Assembly: GCF_030129945.1 (NCBI RefSeq)
Contig: NZ_JARRAF010000008.1
Coordinates: forward strand, 124,001 to 188,000
Length of the DNA stretch: 64,000 bases
Source: Parachitinimonas caeni
GTDB lineage: Bacteria; Pseudomonadota; Gammaproteobacteria; Burkholderiales; Chitinimonadaceae
Reading direction: 5' to 3'
The notes beneath the pieces are model-generated. The model saw only the letters and a list, made by a program, of their open reading frames with translations. It was not told the origin of the DNA and did no database searches. How positions within the stretch are numbered: the first letter of the stretch is position 1; each line of letters opens with the position of its first letter. The position numbers and the translations under genes were made by a program. Positions 46,120 through 55,249 of this stretch are shown here, piece by piece.

Positions 46120-47259
46120 GTGGCCGAAGACAGTGATCTTGAACGTACCGAAGACCCCTCGCCCCGACGGCTGGAAGAAGCCCGAGAACGGGGCCAGATT
46201 GTCCGCTCTCAGGAGTTGGTAACCTTCGCCGTGCTGATGACCGGCGTTGTCGGCATCATTTATCAAGGCCCGGATATTCTTACGGCCATCAAGCAGATGA
46301 TGGTCGATCAGCTCAGCTTCAACCGGGCACGCATCGCCGACCCCACCCAGATGGCCCTGCAGTTGTTACGGGCTTCGCAGTCCGTTCTGACTTCACTGTT
46401 ACCCGTGTTCATGATGACCGTCATCGCAGCCATTGTGGCCCCGCTGCTGGTGGGGGGATGGCTATTCACGTTCGAGCCACTGGTACCCAACTTCGGCAAG
46501 CTCAACCCGGTCAACGGCTTGGCACGGATGTTCTCGGTACATGCGCTGTCAGAAATGATCAAGGCCATTCTCAAGTCCAGCCTGATTGGCGGTGTGGCCA
46601 TCGCCGTGCTTTGGCGACAGCGGGATGAGGTTCTGACTCTGATTTCGATGCCACCGATGATGGGCATGGCCTATGTGTTCGAGCTGGTGCGATTCACCCT
46701 GCTATTGGTGGTCGGCTCGCTGGCGCTCCTGGCGGCGTTGGATGTTCCTTACCAGATGTGGGAATACAGCCGTGGCCTGCGTATGACCAAGGAGGAAGTC
46801 CGTCAGGAAGCCAAGGAAGCGGAAGGCGATCCGCAACTGAAAGGCCGCATCCGCGCCATGCAGCGCGAAGCGGCCCGCAAGCGCATGATGGCGGAGATTC
46901 CGCAGGCCAATGTGATCGTCACCAACCCGACTCACTATGCCGTCGCCCTGCGCTATGAAGAAGGCAAGAATGCAGCCCCGGTGGTCGTCGCCAAAGGGTC
47001 ATATCTGTTGGCAGAGCGCATCATCGAAATCGGCAAGGAGCATCAGGTGGCGATCCTGCGCGCGCCGCCGCTGGCGCGGGCGCTCTATCATCACGCCGAG
47101 CTGGGAACCGAAATCCCTGCAGCCCTGTATACAGCAACCGCCGAAGTTTTGGCCTATGTTTACCAGTTGCGAGCCTATCAGCAGACTGGTGGCGTACAAC
47201 CTACCCCGCCACAGAATCTGCCGGTCCCCCCGGAGCTGGATCCAGGCGGCGAAGCCTAG
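46120..47259 (+). CDS. flhB: Flagellar export switch protein FlhB
   Basis: FlhB is a membrane component of the flagellar type III export gate that changes substrate specificity from rod/hook to filament. The 379-residue protein has the N-terminus DLERTEDPSPRRLEEARERGQIVRSQEL, four transmembrane segments, and the cytosolic autocleavage motif NPTH (269-272) in VIVTNPTHYAVALRYE. The C-terminal tail is about 20 residues longer and Pro-rich. The start is GTG 46120 with AAAGGGA upstream. Its stop TAG (47257-47259) is the TAG of a 55-bp MITE that separates it from flhA. Confidence 0.97.
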   Translation: MAEDSDLERTEDPSPRRLEEARERGQIVRSQELVTFAVLMTGVVGIIYQGPDILTAIKQMMVDQLSFNRARIADPTQMALQLLRASQSVLTSLLPVFMMTVIAAIVAPLLVGGWLFTFEPLVPNFGKLNPVNGLARMFSVHALSEMIKAILKSSLIGGVAIAVLWRQRDEVLTLISMPPMMGMAYVFELVRFTLLLVVGSLALLAALDVPYQMWEYSRGLRMTKEEVRQEAKEAEGDPQLKGRIRAMQREAARKRMMAEIPQANVIVTNPTHYAVALRYEEGKNAAPVVVAKGSYLLAERIIEIGKEHQVAILRAPPLARALYHHAELGTEIPAALYTATAEVLAYVYQLRAYQQTGGVQPTPPQNLPVPPELDPGGEA

Positions 47260-47310
47260 GTTCTGGTGACGTCAGGTTGGCGACTGCAAACCTGACGTCA
47301 GCAGAACTTA
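47256..47310. mobile_element. MITE, group I, minimal TIR-only copy (55 bp) between flhB and flhA
   Basis: CTAGGTTCTGGTGACGTCAG and CTGACGTCAGCAGAACTTA form one hairpin of about 20 pairs with two mismatches and a 9-base loop region (GGCGACTGC). The layout is identical to the copy at 26975. The left CTAG includes the flhB stop codon; the right end has drifted (CTTAAG). Confidence 0.85.
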
Positions 47311-47382
47311 AGATTCCCGCAAAGATTCAATCGCATAGCGTTTTTTTGCAGTGGCGAAAGCGCAACGTGGCAGGTGCCAGAG

Positions 47383-47411
47383 TTGTATTGATACCTGCTT
47401 GGTTTTATAAA
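47383..47411 (+). promoter_or_regulatory. flhA: Probable sigma-70 promoter of flhA
   Basis: TTGTAT (47383-47388), a 17-base spacer and TATAAA (47406-47411) lie 31 bases before the flhA ATG and after the MITE. It could restore flhA expression if the MITE hairpin blocks read-through from flhB. Confidence 0.6.
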
Positions 47412-47442
47412 TCAAACTGTTAAACGAGTTTCTTAAGAATCA

Positions 47443-49509
47443 ATGTTCAGTGGCGCAAACCTCACCCGGTTAGCTGGCCCCATCCTCGTTCTGATGGTGC
47501 TGACCCTGTTCATTCTGCCGTTACCCGCGTTACTGCTGGATTTGTTCTTCACTTTCAATATTGCGGTTGCCATTATCGTGCTGATGGTGTCGATCAACAC
47601 CAAGCAGGCCCTTGAATTTTCAGCATTTCCAACGGTTCTACTGGTCACAACGCTGTTACGGCTGGCCCTTAACGTGGCGTCGTCACGGGTCATCCTGTCG
47701 CAGGGGCACCAGGGAGAAGCCGCCGCAGGCAAGGTTATTGAGGCTTTTGGTCACTTCCTGATTGGCGGCAACCTCGCCATCGGCATCGTGGTGTTCATCA
47801 TCCTCACCATCATCAACTTTGTGGTCATCACCAAAGGTGCCGGCCGGATTGCGGAAGTATCGGCACGCTTCACGCTTGATGCCATGCCCGGCAAACAGAT
47901 GGCGATTGACGCAGACCTCAACGCCGGTCTGATCGGTGAAGACGAAGCACGCAAACGGCGCTCGAATATCGCACAGGAAGCGGACTTTTTCGGTTCAATG
48001 GACGGTGCCTCAAAATTTGTCCGGGGCGATGCCGTCGCTGGCATTCTGATCATGGTCATCAACATCGGTGCCGGGGTCATCGTGGGCATGCTCTCGCACG
48101 ACATGGGATTCGCCGAAGCCGGCAAAACCTTTGCCCTGCTGACGATTGGTGACGGTCTGGTGGCACAGATCCCTGCCCTCATCATTTCTACGGCGGCCGG
48201 TATCGTCGTTTCACGCGTTGCCACCGACGAAGACCTGTCACAGCAGTTGATAGGCCAGCTGTTTGCCAAGCCGCAGACCCTTTATGTCACCGCTGCCGTG
48301 ATCGGCATGTTTGGCTTGATTCCAAACATGCCACACATTGCCTTCCTGCTGATTGCATCGGGGTTGGCTGGTCTTGCTTACTGGCTCGAACAGAAGGCCA
48401 AACAGCCTGACCCAGCCCAGCAGCAGGCCGCCCAGGCGGCAGAGGCCGCCAAACAAGCTGCCGAACCACCCATGCAGGAGGTAGGCTGGAATGACGTCTC
48501 GCCGGTCGATCCCGTCGGGCTGGAAGTTGGCTATCGGCTGATCCCGCTGGTAGACCGTAATCAGGATGGGGAATTGCTGCGACGGATTCGGGGCATCCGT
48601 AAGAAAATTGCTCAGGAAATGGGCTTCCTGGTGCCGCCCATCCACATCCGCGACAATCTGGAACTCAAACCCAACGCCTATCGCATTCAGCTCAAGGGTG
48701 TGGATATCGGCATGGGCGAAGCCTATTCGGGCCAGTTTCTGGCCATTAACCCCGGTCGTGTGCTAGGGCCATTACCGGGTACACAGACCACCGACCCGAC
48801 CTTCGGCCTGCCTGCCATCTGGGTAGACGGCAATCTGCGCGATCAGGCACAGGCGCTTGGTTATACCGTGGTTGATGCGAGTACCGTGGTGGCAACTCAT
48901 ATTTCCAACCTGCTACAAACGCACGCGTCGGAGTTGCTGGGGCGGGAAGAAGTCCAGCAGTTGCTGGACCATATCGGCAAGGATTACCCGAAACTGATTG
49001 AAGAAGTCGTACCTAAAGTCATTTCGATCGGACTGCTGCAAAAAGTGCTGCATAACTTGCTGGATGAAGGGCTGCATATCCGCGACATGCGCACCATTCT
49101 GGAGACGCTGGCCGACAGCATCAGCCGCACAGGCGATCCTGACGAGCTGACGTCTGCGGTGCGTACCGCGCTGGGTCGGGCCATCATGCATCAGCTCTTC
49201 CCTGGCGAAACCGAGCTACAGGTGGTAGCGCTTGATCCAAGCCTGGAAAACATCCTGATGCAAGCCACTCAGGGGCGTGGCGGGTTGGAACCGGGCTTGG
49301 CAGAATCGCTGCTGAAGCAGGCCGGGGAAATCAGTGAATCGCTGGAGCAGCAAGGACTGAATTCCGTGCTGATCACCCCTGCTGGCCTGCGCCCTCTGTT
49401 ATCGCGCTTTTTGCGGCGGGCAGTGCCGCAGTTCAAAGTCGTGGCACACAGCGAAATCCCCGATACCAAGACGATTCGTATCGTTGCGGTATTGGGAGGC
49501 AGGGCCTGA
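47443..49509 (+). CDS. flhA: Flagellar export gate protein FlhA
   Basis: FlhA is the major export gate of the flagellar type III apparatus. The 688-residue protein has eight N-terminal transmembrane segments (for example PILVLMVLTLFILPLPALLLDLFF), the FHIPEP signature region between helices 4 and 5 (RFTLDAMPGKQMAIDADLNAGLI), and a cytosolic domain from about residue 340 after a Gln/Ala-rich linker, carrying DPVGLEVGYRLIPLVD and the PNAYRIQLKG segment. It ends 114 bases before flhF. No Shine-Dalgarno stronger than AAGAA is visible upstream. Confidence 0.98.
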   Translation: MFSGANLTRLAGPILVLMVLTLFILPLPALLLDLFFTFNIAVAIIVLMVSINTKQALEFSAFPTVLLVTTLLRLALNVASSRVILSQGHQGEAAAGKVIEAFGHFLIGGNLAIGIVVFIILTIINFVVITKGAGRIAEVSARFTLDAMPGKQMAIDADLNAGLIGEDEARKRRSNIAQEADFFGSMDGASKFVRGDAVAGILIMVINIGAGVIVGMLSHDMGFAEAGKTFALLTIGDGLVAQIPALIISTAAGIVVSRVATDEDLSQQLIGQLFAKPQTLYVTAAVIGMFGLIPNMPHIAFLLIASGLAGLAYWLEQKAKQPDPAQQQAAQAAEAAKQAAEPPMQEVGWNDVSPVDPVGLEVGYRLIPLVDRNQDGELLRRIRGIRKKIAQEMGFLVPPIHIRDNLELKPNAYRIQLKGVDIGMGEAYSGQFLAINPGRVLGPLPGTQTTDPTFGLPAIWVDGNLRDQAQALGYTVVDASTVVATHISNLLQTHASELLGREEVQQLLDHIGKDYPKLIEEVVPKVISIGLLQKVLHNLLDEGLHIRDMRTILETLADSISRTGDPDELTSAVRTALGRAIMHQLFPGETELQVVALDPSLENILMQATQGRGGLEPGLAESLLKQAGEISESLEQQGLNSVLITPAGLRPLLSRFLRRAVPQFKVVAHSEIPDTKTIRIVAVLGGRA

Positions 49510-49623
49510 GGTATTCGTTCGCCAGATTCAACCGGGTGGCAACCAAGCCCCCAGTCAATAAAACAATACAAAGCGCCGCAGTCATTGCAGGCGCCATAAC
49601 CGACCAGCCAAAGAGAGGCCGAT

Positions 49624-51282
49624 ATGGTCGTCAAAAAATTCTACGGAACCAGCACCCGCGAGGTGTTGCGTCAGGTGAGGGATGAGTTGGGGCCTGACGC
49701 ACTGATCCTGTCCAACCGGCAGGTTAATGGTGGCATCGAAATCATGGCCGTGGCCGATACCGATGTAGCGGCACTCAGCAGCCACCAGATCACCAAACCC
49801 GCCGGCAAACCTGCAGCGCCACGGCCGGCAGAGCCTGTCAGGGTCGTCGGCAAGCCGGCATTGCCGGTCAGCGCTCCACCGGCGGCTGCCGCTGCGCCTG
49901 CCGCAGCTGCTGCGGCCGCACGACCCGTGTCGGCTCAGGCCAAAGCCCTGCAGCGGACCTACGCCATTCCACCCGAGCTATCCGACGACGAGCCAAGCTA
50001 TGCGGATGTCGCCAGCAAGCCGTCTGCCCCCCCTGTGCGCCGGCCAGAACCCAAGCCTGTCCGGGCTGACCCGGTCATCAAGCCACCTGCGGCGGCAATG
50101 TCGATTGAGGCTACCCGCACCGACCCACAGTTTGGCATTCCCATCACCGCGACCGAGTCGATGCGGCGAGAGCCTCAGCTGTTTTCCAGCGAGCCAACCA
50201 AGGTCTCACCCGCGCCACCAGAGCCAGCACCAGAGCCCGGTGAAAGCCGGGTGCCGCCCAAGCCGGTTGCCTCCTCCCCAGCCGTCGCCGTCAGCAAAAC
50301 CGAGACCCCTGAGGCCTTTGAAGAAGTTACCCGGGAAATCAAGCAGCTGCGCAGTCTGCTGGAGGGTCAGCTGGCCGGTCTGGCCTGGAACGAGCTGAAG
50401 CGACACGACCCCGAGCGCCTGGAGGTCTTTCGCCGTCTGCTGTCGGTCGGCTTCAGCCCGGCCCTGTCCCGGCAGATCGTTGACAACATGCCCGCCGGTT
50501 ACAACGTTGACCGGGGCATGAAATGGGCACGCAGCGCGCTTCAACACAACCTGCCAACGGTTGGTTCCGCCTTCGATATTGTCGATAGTGGTGGGGTGTA
50601 CGCTTTGGTCGGCCCGACAGGTGTCGGCAAAACCACCACGGTTGCCAAGCTCGCCGCTCGCGCTACGCTCAAACATGGCCCCAACCGGGTAGCACTGATC
50701 ACCACCGATGGTTACCGGATCGGCGCGCAGGACCAACTCCGCATCTACGGCAAGATTCTCGGCGTGCAGGTGTTTGCTGTCTCTGGGGAAGAAGACTTGC
50801 GACACACCTTGTCGAGTGTCGCGAATCGCCATCTGGTGCTGATCGACACCGTGGGCATGAGCCAGCGAGATCAGCGCATTGCCGACCAGATCGCATTTCT
50901 GAGCGGTCATGGCAATCAGGTCAAGCGCCTGTTGCTGCTGGCCGCCAATGCTCAGGGCAATACGTTGGATGATGTTGTCCGGCGGTATTTTGGCGGCGGT
51001 TTGTCCGGCTGCATTTTCACCAAGCTGGACGAGGCATTCTCGGTGGGCAATGGCCTGGATGTGATCGTGCGTTACAAGTTGCCCTTGTACTACATCACCA
51101 ACGGCCAGCGGGTGCCGGAAGACCTGCACGTCGCCAGCTCGGCCTACCTGATTGACCGCGTCTTCAAAGCGCCCCCGGAGCTACCCGCGTATCGGCTGAA
51201 ATCGGAGGAATACCCGGTATTCCTCGGCTCCAAGACCGAGCCACATCTGGATTTCAGCTGGGGTGAGGTCGGCAATGCATAG
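49624..51282 (+). CDS. flhF: Flagellar placement GTPase FlhF
   Basis: FlhF is an SRP-type GTPase that marks the cell pole for flagellar assembly. The 552-residue protein has the B domain start VVKKFYGTSTREVLRQVRDELGPDALILSN, a long Pro/Ala-rich linker (about residues 52-235), the N domain, and the G domain with G1 GPTGVGKTTT (330-339), ITTDGYRIGAQDQLRIYG, G3 DTVGMSQRD and G4 TKLDE. The linker is longer than in Vibrio or Pseudomonas homologs. Its stop overlaps the flhG start by 8 bases. Confidence 0.97.
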   Translation: MVVKKFYGTSTREVLRQVRDELGPDALILSNRQVNGGIEIMAVADTDVAALSSHQITKPAGKPAAPRPAEPVRVVGKPALPVSAPPAAAAAPAAAAAAARPVSAQAKALQRTYAIPPELSDDEPSYADVASKPSAPPVRRPEPKPVRADPVIKPPAAAMSIEATRTDPQFGIPITATESMRREPQLFSSEPTKVSPAPPEPAPEPGESRVPPKPVASSPAVAVSKTETPEAFEEVTREIKQLRSLLEGQLAGLAWNELKRHDPERLEVFRRLLSVGFSPALSRQIVDNMPAGYNVDRGMKWARSALQHNLPTVGSAFDIVDSGGVYALVGPTGVGKTTTVAKLAARATLKHGPNRVALITTDGYRIGAQDQLRIYGKILGVQVFAVSGEEDLRHTLSSVANRHLVLIDTVGMSQRDQRIADQIAFLSGHGNQVKRLLLLAANAQGNTLDDVVRRYFGGGLSGCIFTKLDEAFSVGNGLDVIVRYKLPLYYITNGQRVPEDLHVASSAYLIDRVFKAPPELPAYRLKSEEYPVFLGSKTEPHLDFSWGEVGNA

Positions 51283-52150
51283 CGGTGATCAGGCAGCCGG
51301 ACTACGCGATCTGGTCGAGCATGGCGGCAGCCGCGCCATCTGCTGCTTTGGCGCACACGGAACAGGCGTCACCAGCATGGCCATCAACCTTGCGGCGGCG
51401 CTGGCCCACCACGGCAAACGGGTCATGCTGGTGGATGAATCACGCGGCAACGAGAGTGCCGTCGCCCGCCTGCAGCTGAATCAACGCTTTACCTTTGACC
51501 ATGTATTAGGCAGGGATGTGCGGTTGTCCGACTTACCCCTGCAAGCGCCGGGTGGCATAGAGCTTCTGCCATTGCAGGCCAGCCAGCAGGTGCTGGCCGG
51601 CATTTCGCCGATCCGCCAGCGCCAGCTCGCTGACGAATTCGACAGCATTGCCGCTTGCATAGATCTGCATCTGATTGACGGCCGGCCGGCACAGACCGAT
51701 GAGCCGCCCAGTCTGGCGCTGGCATCAGACGACATGATCGTGGTCATCACCCCGCATGCCGAGTCGATTACCGAGGCTTATGCCTCGATCAAGCTCTTGA
51801 ACAATGAATACGGCCGACGCGAGTTCTGGATTCTGGCAAACCGCGTTCGCACACTGGAAACCGCCAGGGCGCTGTTTCGTCGTATCAAGGAAGTCGCAGG
51901 TCGCTATCTGGGGGCGCGCTTGCGGCTGATGGGTTTTGTCCCGGAGGATGAACGTCTGCACCGCGCCAACCGTCTTGGGCGCCCGGTTACCGATGCGTTT
52001 CCCGATGCAGAAGCCAGCATCGCCTTCGACCAGCTGGCCGATGCCATGCTGCGCTGGCCACCCGCCGCCATTGCACAGGGCGACCGCGCCAACCTGCTGT
52101 ATCGCGCCATTGACGGCAGCCGCAAGCTGGCTCTGGATGCCACCTTGTAG
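51275..52150 (+). CDS. flhG: FlhG/FleN-like MinD family protein with degenerate P-loop
   Basis: A 291-residue ParA/MinD-type protein overlapping the end of flhF, the position of flhG, which limits flagellar number by antagonising FlhF. QAAGLRDLVEHGG at the N-terminus matches the FlhF-activating DQAxxLR motif. The deviant Walker A region is GAHGTGVTSMAINLA (26-40): aligned with KGGVGKT, both lysines are replaced (Ala27, Val32). The Walker A' Asp is kept in MLVDESRGNE, and ACIDLHLIDGRPA is a plausible Walker B. ATP binding or hydrolysis may therefore be impaired or altered. Flagellar placement is inferred from context. A compound hairpin follows. Confidence 0.85.
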   Translation: MHSGDQAAGLRDLVEHGGSRAICCFGAHGTGVTSMAINLAAALAHHGKRVMLVDESRGNESAVARLQLNQRFTFDHVLGRDVRLSDLPLQAPGGIELLPLQASQQVLAGISPIRQRQLADEFDSIAACIDLHLIDGRPAQTDEPPSLALASDDMIVVITPHAESITEAYASIKLLNNEYGRREFWILANRVRTLETARALFRRIKEVAGRYLGARLRLMGFVPEDERLHRANRLGRPVTDAFPDAEASIAFDQLADAMLRWPPAAIAQGDRANLLYRAIDGSRKLALDATL

Positions 52151-52195
52151 CCACTCGCCCCTCCCATATCAGAACCAATATCCCCGCAAAAGCTC

Positions 52196-52247
52196 AGGCC
52201 CTGCAGTCAGGCATTGGTGTTCTGACAAACACCCGACTGCAGGGCCT
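52196..52247. terminator. Compound hairpin between flhG and the DUF1566 gene
   Basis: A 13-bp perfect outer stem AGGCCCTGCAGTC (52196-52208) and GACTGCAGGGCCT (52235-52247) encloses a second stem GGTGTT/AACACC. The two genes converge here. There is no T-tract, so it is a stable structured end rather than a classic terminator. Confidence 0.55.
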
Positions 52248-52285
52248 GCATCCCTCAGGAAGAGGCGGTGTATCGCAAGGGCGGC

Positions 52286-55234
52286 CTACTGCACGAAAAA
52301 CCCTTGCGACTTGCCATCCAGATAGCGCACGTAGAACTTGCCAGGTTCCACCCACCAGTCATCCGCCAGATGCACAGAGGGCGTATCCACCAGACCGATA
52401 TCCGGAGTAAACGTGTAGTTCAAACCCTGCAAGGTCACAGCGATGGTGCCGTCGGTGTTCTGGAACAGTTGAGCATTGCTGTCACGCAGGCGCATGACTT
52501 CGTCCATCCGCTTGAAATCGGCCACAAACGGATACAGCGTCTGAGCACGACCATTGAAGTCGGTGAACAGCAAACTGCCATCTGGCTCGACACTGAACGA
52601 AGCAGGTTTATTGCGTGCGAACTGCCACCAGCCCGGCCGTACGGCATAGGTCTTGCCAAGGTAAACGACGCGCAAGACGCCATCGGCGGTTACCCTCAAT
52701 GTCGCAGCCGGGTCGGTCTGACGCATCAGCGACAGCACTACCGTTGGGTCTGCCAAACCCGGCACCAGGCGCGTCACCACGCCCTTCACCGACAGCACCA
52801 GCACCCCTTGGCGGTCACCACGCAACGAGGTTCCGGCGCTTGGATCTGCGGTCAGACGGCCAACCGGCTGTGCAAACACCTTGATGAAGTTGTAATTGAA
52901 TCCCAGGGCGCCATAGCTCTGCTGTCCCTGCTTCTTCAAACCCAAGCTCGTCGAGTCGTTGACCAGTTGAGTCAGAGCGTCATCAAGGCGCTGACCACCG
53001 AGCCTTGGGCTGCCCCCCTCCAGATTGACCGGAGTCTGGTCGAACGACAAACCAGCCGGAGGTGGCAACGGCCGCAGATTACCCGCCGCCAAAGGATCTG
53101 CGCTGTCTTCGACGATGATTTCGCTCAACACGCCCTCCGCGCTGAAAGTCGCGGTTTCCCCTTTCTCCATCGTCAAGCCAGCTGCTCCGGGCGGACAGCG
53201 ACGATCACACGGGAACAGGAGATTGCCGCTCAATACCACAATGCTGTAACCGCCATTGGCATTCACGCTGACCGCGATACGGGCGCTTTGATTGCCAGAC
53301 CGTACAACGGCCCCTCCAGCCGTCACCAGCAAGGGCTGATTGGCCGCGCCTGAGAACGTGGCTGAGCCCTTCACCAACCGCACCACCGGAATCTGTGCGC
53401 CATTGAACGTGGTAGTGGCAATCGCCAACTCGGTATCCGGCGAGGTCGGCAGCACTGCCAGATTGAAGCCTCCAAGGCTCAAGGACAGCGAACGAGGGGT
53501 GCTCGAAGAGCCGGTGTTGCACGGGTCGGTGGATGAACCGATCTTCAGCACACTACCGTTGGCGGCAGCCCCCACCGTTAGCGAAGAACCGCCCCCCAGC
53601 GTCACGGTACCTGGGCCAGCCAGATCAGCCGATGCCCCACAGGGCACGGTGAAGGTGCCGCTGGTTGGTAATGCCGCAGCCTCTGTCACGCTGGAGAACG
53701 TGGTCGAGAAGGTATCAACGGTCAGTGTCGTCACCACCGTCGTGGAGAACAGTGAACTGGAGGTATGGCGTACGGTGACCGTATCACCGTTGTTCACCGA
53801 ACCCGGACTAGTGGTGAATGTCCCGGCATTGATCTTGTACTCCCCCCCTGCAACCGAAATGGAGGCTGGCCCGGTAATCCCCAAAATGGTCGCCGCCGCC
53901 GATTCAACCGCTACATTACGCGCCACATTGGTTTTGGCCGAGAACGTAAAGGGATTAGGCGTGGTATTGGGGGGACCAACCGTTGTTGTCGCCGTTCCGG
54001 TCTCGATCGGCTGCCCGGTATTCAGATTGGTACTAATCGAAAAGATCTGATTGCCTTGAGTCGAAGGGTTGGTGATACGGCTGTTGTTAATCGACACCGA
54101 AACGGAACTGGTCCCCGATGAACCCGATCCGGACGTATTAATCACCAATGTCTGACCACTGCGCGAGGTACTTATCGCACTGCTGATTCCCGCCCCGGAA
54201 ATCGACACATCCAGATAGTTGATGGCTCCGGAAATGACATAGCCGGCCGGAAACTGGATCGCAATCTGTCCATAGGAAGGAAAGTTCTGGGCGAGGTCGA
54301 AATTAACGGTGAAAGTGGAATTGGTAGCACTCACCAGCGATGTTGCCGGAACAATCGTCGCCGAAGGCATGGTAGAAGGCGCCACCGCAATCTCGAAAAT
54401 ACTCTGCAAGGTGCCTACCTTGAGCGTCATCGACGTCAGATCTGCGGGTGGAGAACCACTCAACCCCTTCAAGACAATCTGTGCGCCAGGCTCAACGAAT
54501 CCGGGCTTATTGGTGAAACTGACCCCATTGTCGGTCGAGTAAAACCCTGGGCCAGTGATGGAAATTGGTGTGGGTGTCGTCGTGCCGTTTAAGGTCTGTG
54601 CCGTGGAAAAAATCCAGGTTGAGGGTGGCGAACCCCAGGCATTCGGAAATACCAGAGCCGGGCTAGGATCGAAGCTGGAAGCCAGTCGATCAAAACGATC
54701 AGAAGGGAAGCCACTGCGAACCAGATGCACAAATTTCGATAAGGACTTGGCATACGATGACGAGTCAAAACCATCGCCCATCGAAATCGACCATGCGTTT
54801 GAAGGCGCATCGGCAGCCGTGGTCGAGGTCCAGTAATCGGCATTCTGAAACGACGGGAAAATGGTCTGATTGGTAGCGGGACCATAGCATTTGCGCTCAA
54901 CAATCGATTCCAGCTCCTTCAGATTCGGCAATCGCCAGTCGGTCTTCGAAGCATATGTCGTGGCAGCGGCTGCAGACAGCGCAGTCTGCCAGTCCATCGT
55001 CGTAGCGGAATTCGCGCAGCTGCCCCCACTCCAGGTCTGACCAATCGAGCAGCGCATCCACATCAGACCTGTGGCCTGATGCGTCACCGTGCCATCACCA
55101 TGATCAATGAAATTGGACGTTGGTGTCGTCGCAACAATATCGGGATTACAAACCTGCACGGTCGCCAAGGCATTCGGCATTGCCAGCGCGATGGATAGTC
55201 CAGCCCCAGCAGCAAGGATATGGCGAAGAGTCAT
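52286..55234 (-). CDS. Large exported DUF1566 surface protein with repeat domains
   Basis: A 982-residue secreted protein. A signal peptide (ILAAGAGLSIALAMPNALA) is followed by a DUF1566/Lcl-type domain to about residue 185 (DHGDGTVTHQATGLMWMRC, TDWRLPNLKELESIVERKC, YWTSTTAADAPSNAWSISMGDG). Then come Ser/Thr-rich beta domains, including the repeat-type unit ITGPASISVAGGEYKINAG, VNNGDTVTVRHTSSS found in other proteobacterial surface proteins, and a FecR-like beta region around 610-720 (VRLVKGSATFSG, NGGYSIVVLSGNLLF). The last 250 residues are an unrecognised beta-rich domain. AAGGAG precedes ATG 55234. Probable adhesin or matrix protein; partner unknown. Confidence 0.78.
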   Translation of the reverse strand: MTLRHILAAGAGLSIALAMPNALATVQVCNPDIVATTPTSNFIDHGDGTVTHQATGLMWMRCSIGQTWSGGSCANSATTMDWQTALSAAAATTYASKTDWRLPNLKELESIVERKCYGPATNQTIFPSFQNADYWTSTTAADAPSNAWSISMGDGFDSSSYAKSLSKFVHLVRSGFPSDRFDRLASSFDPSPALVFPNAWGSPPSTWIFSTAQTLNGTTTPTPISITGPGFYSTDNGVSFTNKPGFVEPGAQIVLKGLSGSPPADLTSMTLKVGTLQSIFEIAVAPSTMPSATIVPATSLVSATNSTFTVNFDLAQNFPSYGQIAIQFPAGYVISGAINYLDVSISGAGISSAISTSRSGQTLVINTSGSGSSGTSSVSVSINNSRITNPSTQGNQIFSISTNLNTGQPIETGTATTTVGPPNTTPNPFTFSAKTNVARNVAVESAAATILGITGPASISVAGGEYKINAGTFTTSPGSVNNGDTVTVRHTSSSLFSTTVVTTLTVDTFSTTFSSVTEAAALPTSGTFTVPCGASADLAGPGTVTLGGGSSLTVGAAANGSVLKIGSSTDPCNTGSSSTPRSLSLSLGGFNLAVLPTSPDTELAIATTTFNGAQIPVVRLVKGSATFSGAANQPLLVTAGGAVVRSGNQSARIAVSVNANGGYSIVVLSGNLLFPCDRRCPPGAAGLTMEKGETATFSAEGVLSEIIVEDSADPLAAGNLRPLPPPAGLSFDQTPVNLEGGSPRLGGQRLDDALTQLVNDSTSLGLKKQGQQSYGALGFNYNFIKVFAQPVGRLTADPSAGTSLRGDRQGVLVLSVKGVVTRLVPGLADPTVVLSLMRQTDPAATLRVTADGVLRVVYLGKTYAVRPGWWQFARNKPASFSVEPDGSLLFTDFNGRAQTLYPFVADFKRMDEVMRLRDSNAQLFQNTDGTIAVTLQGLNYTFTPDIGLVDTPSVHLADDWWVEPGKFYVRYLDGKSQGFFVQ

Positions 55235-55249
55235 CGTTTTCTCCTTGCC

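Noticed and set aside
47350-47395. Possible sigma-54 site (TGGCAGGTGCCAGAGTTG) before flhA
   Set aside because: The GG and GC doublets are not at the required spacing; the sigma-70 hexamers nearby fit much better.
52268-53353. 361-codon plus-strand ORF opposite the DUF1566 gene
   Set aside because: It is antisense to a clear exported protein with signal peptide and domains; the frame is a shadow created by biased codon use.
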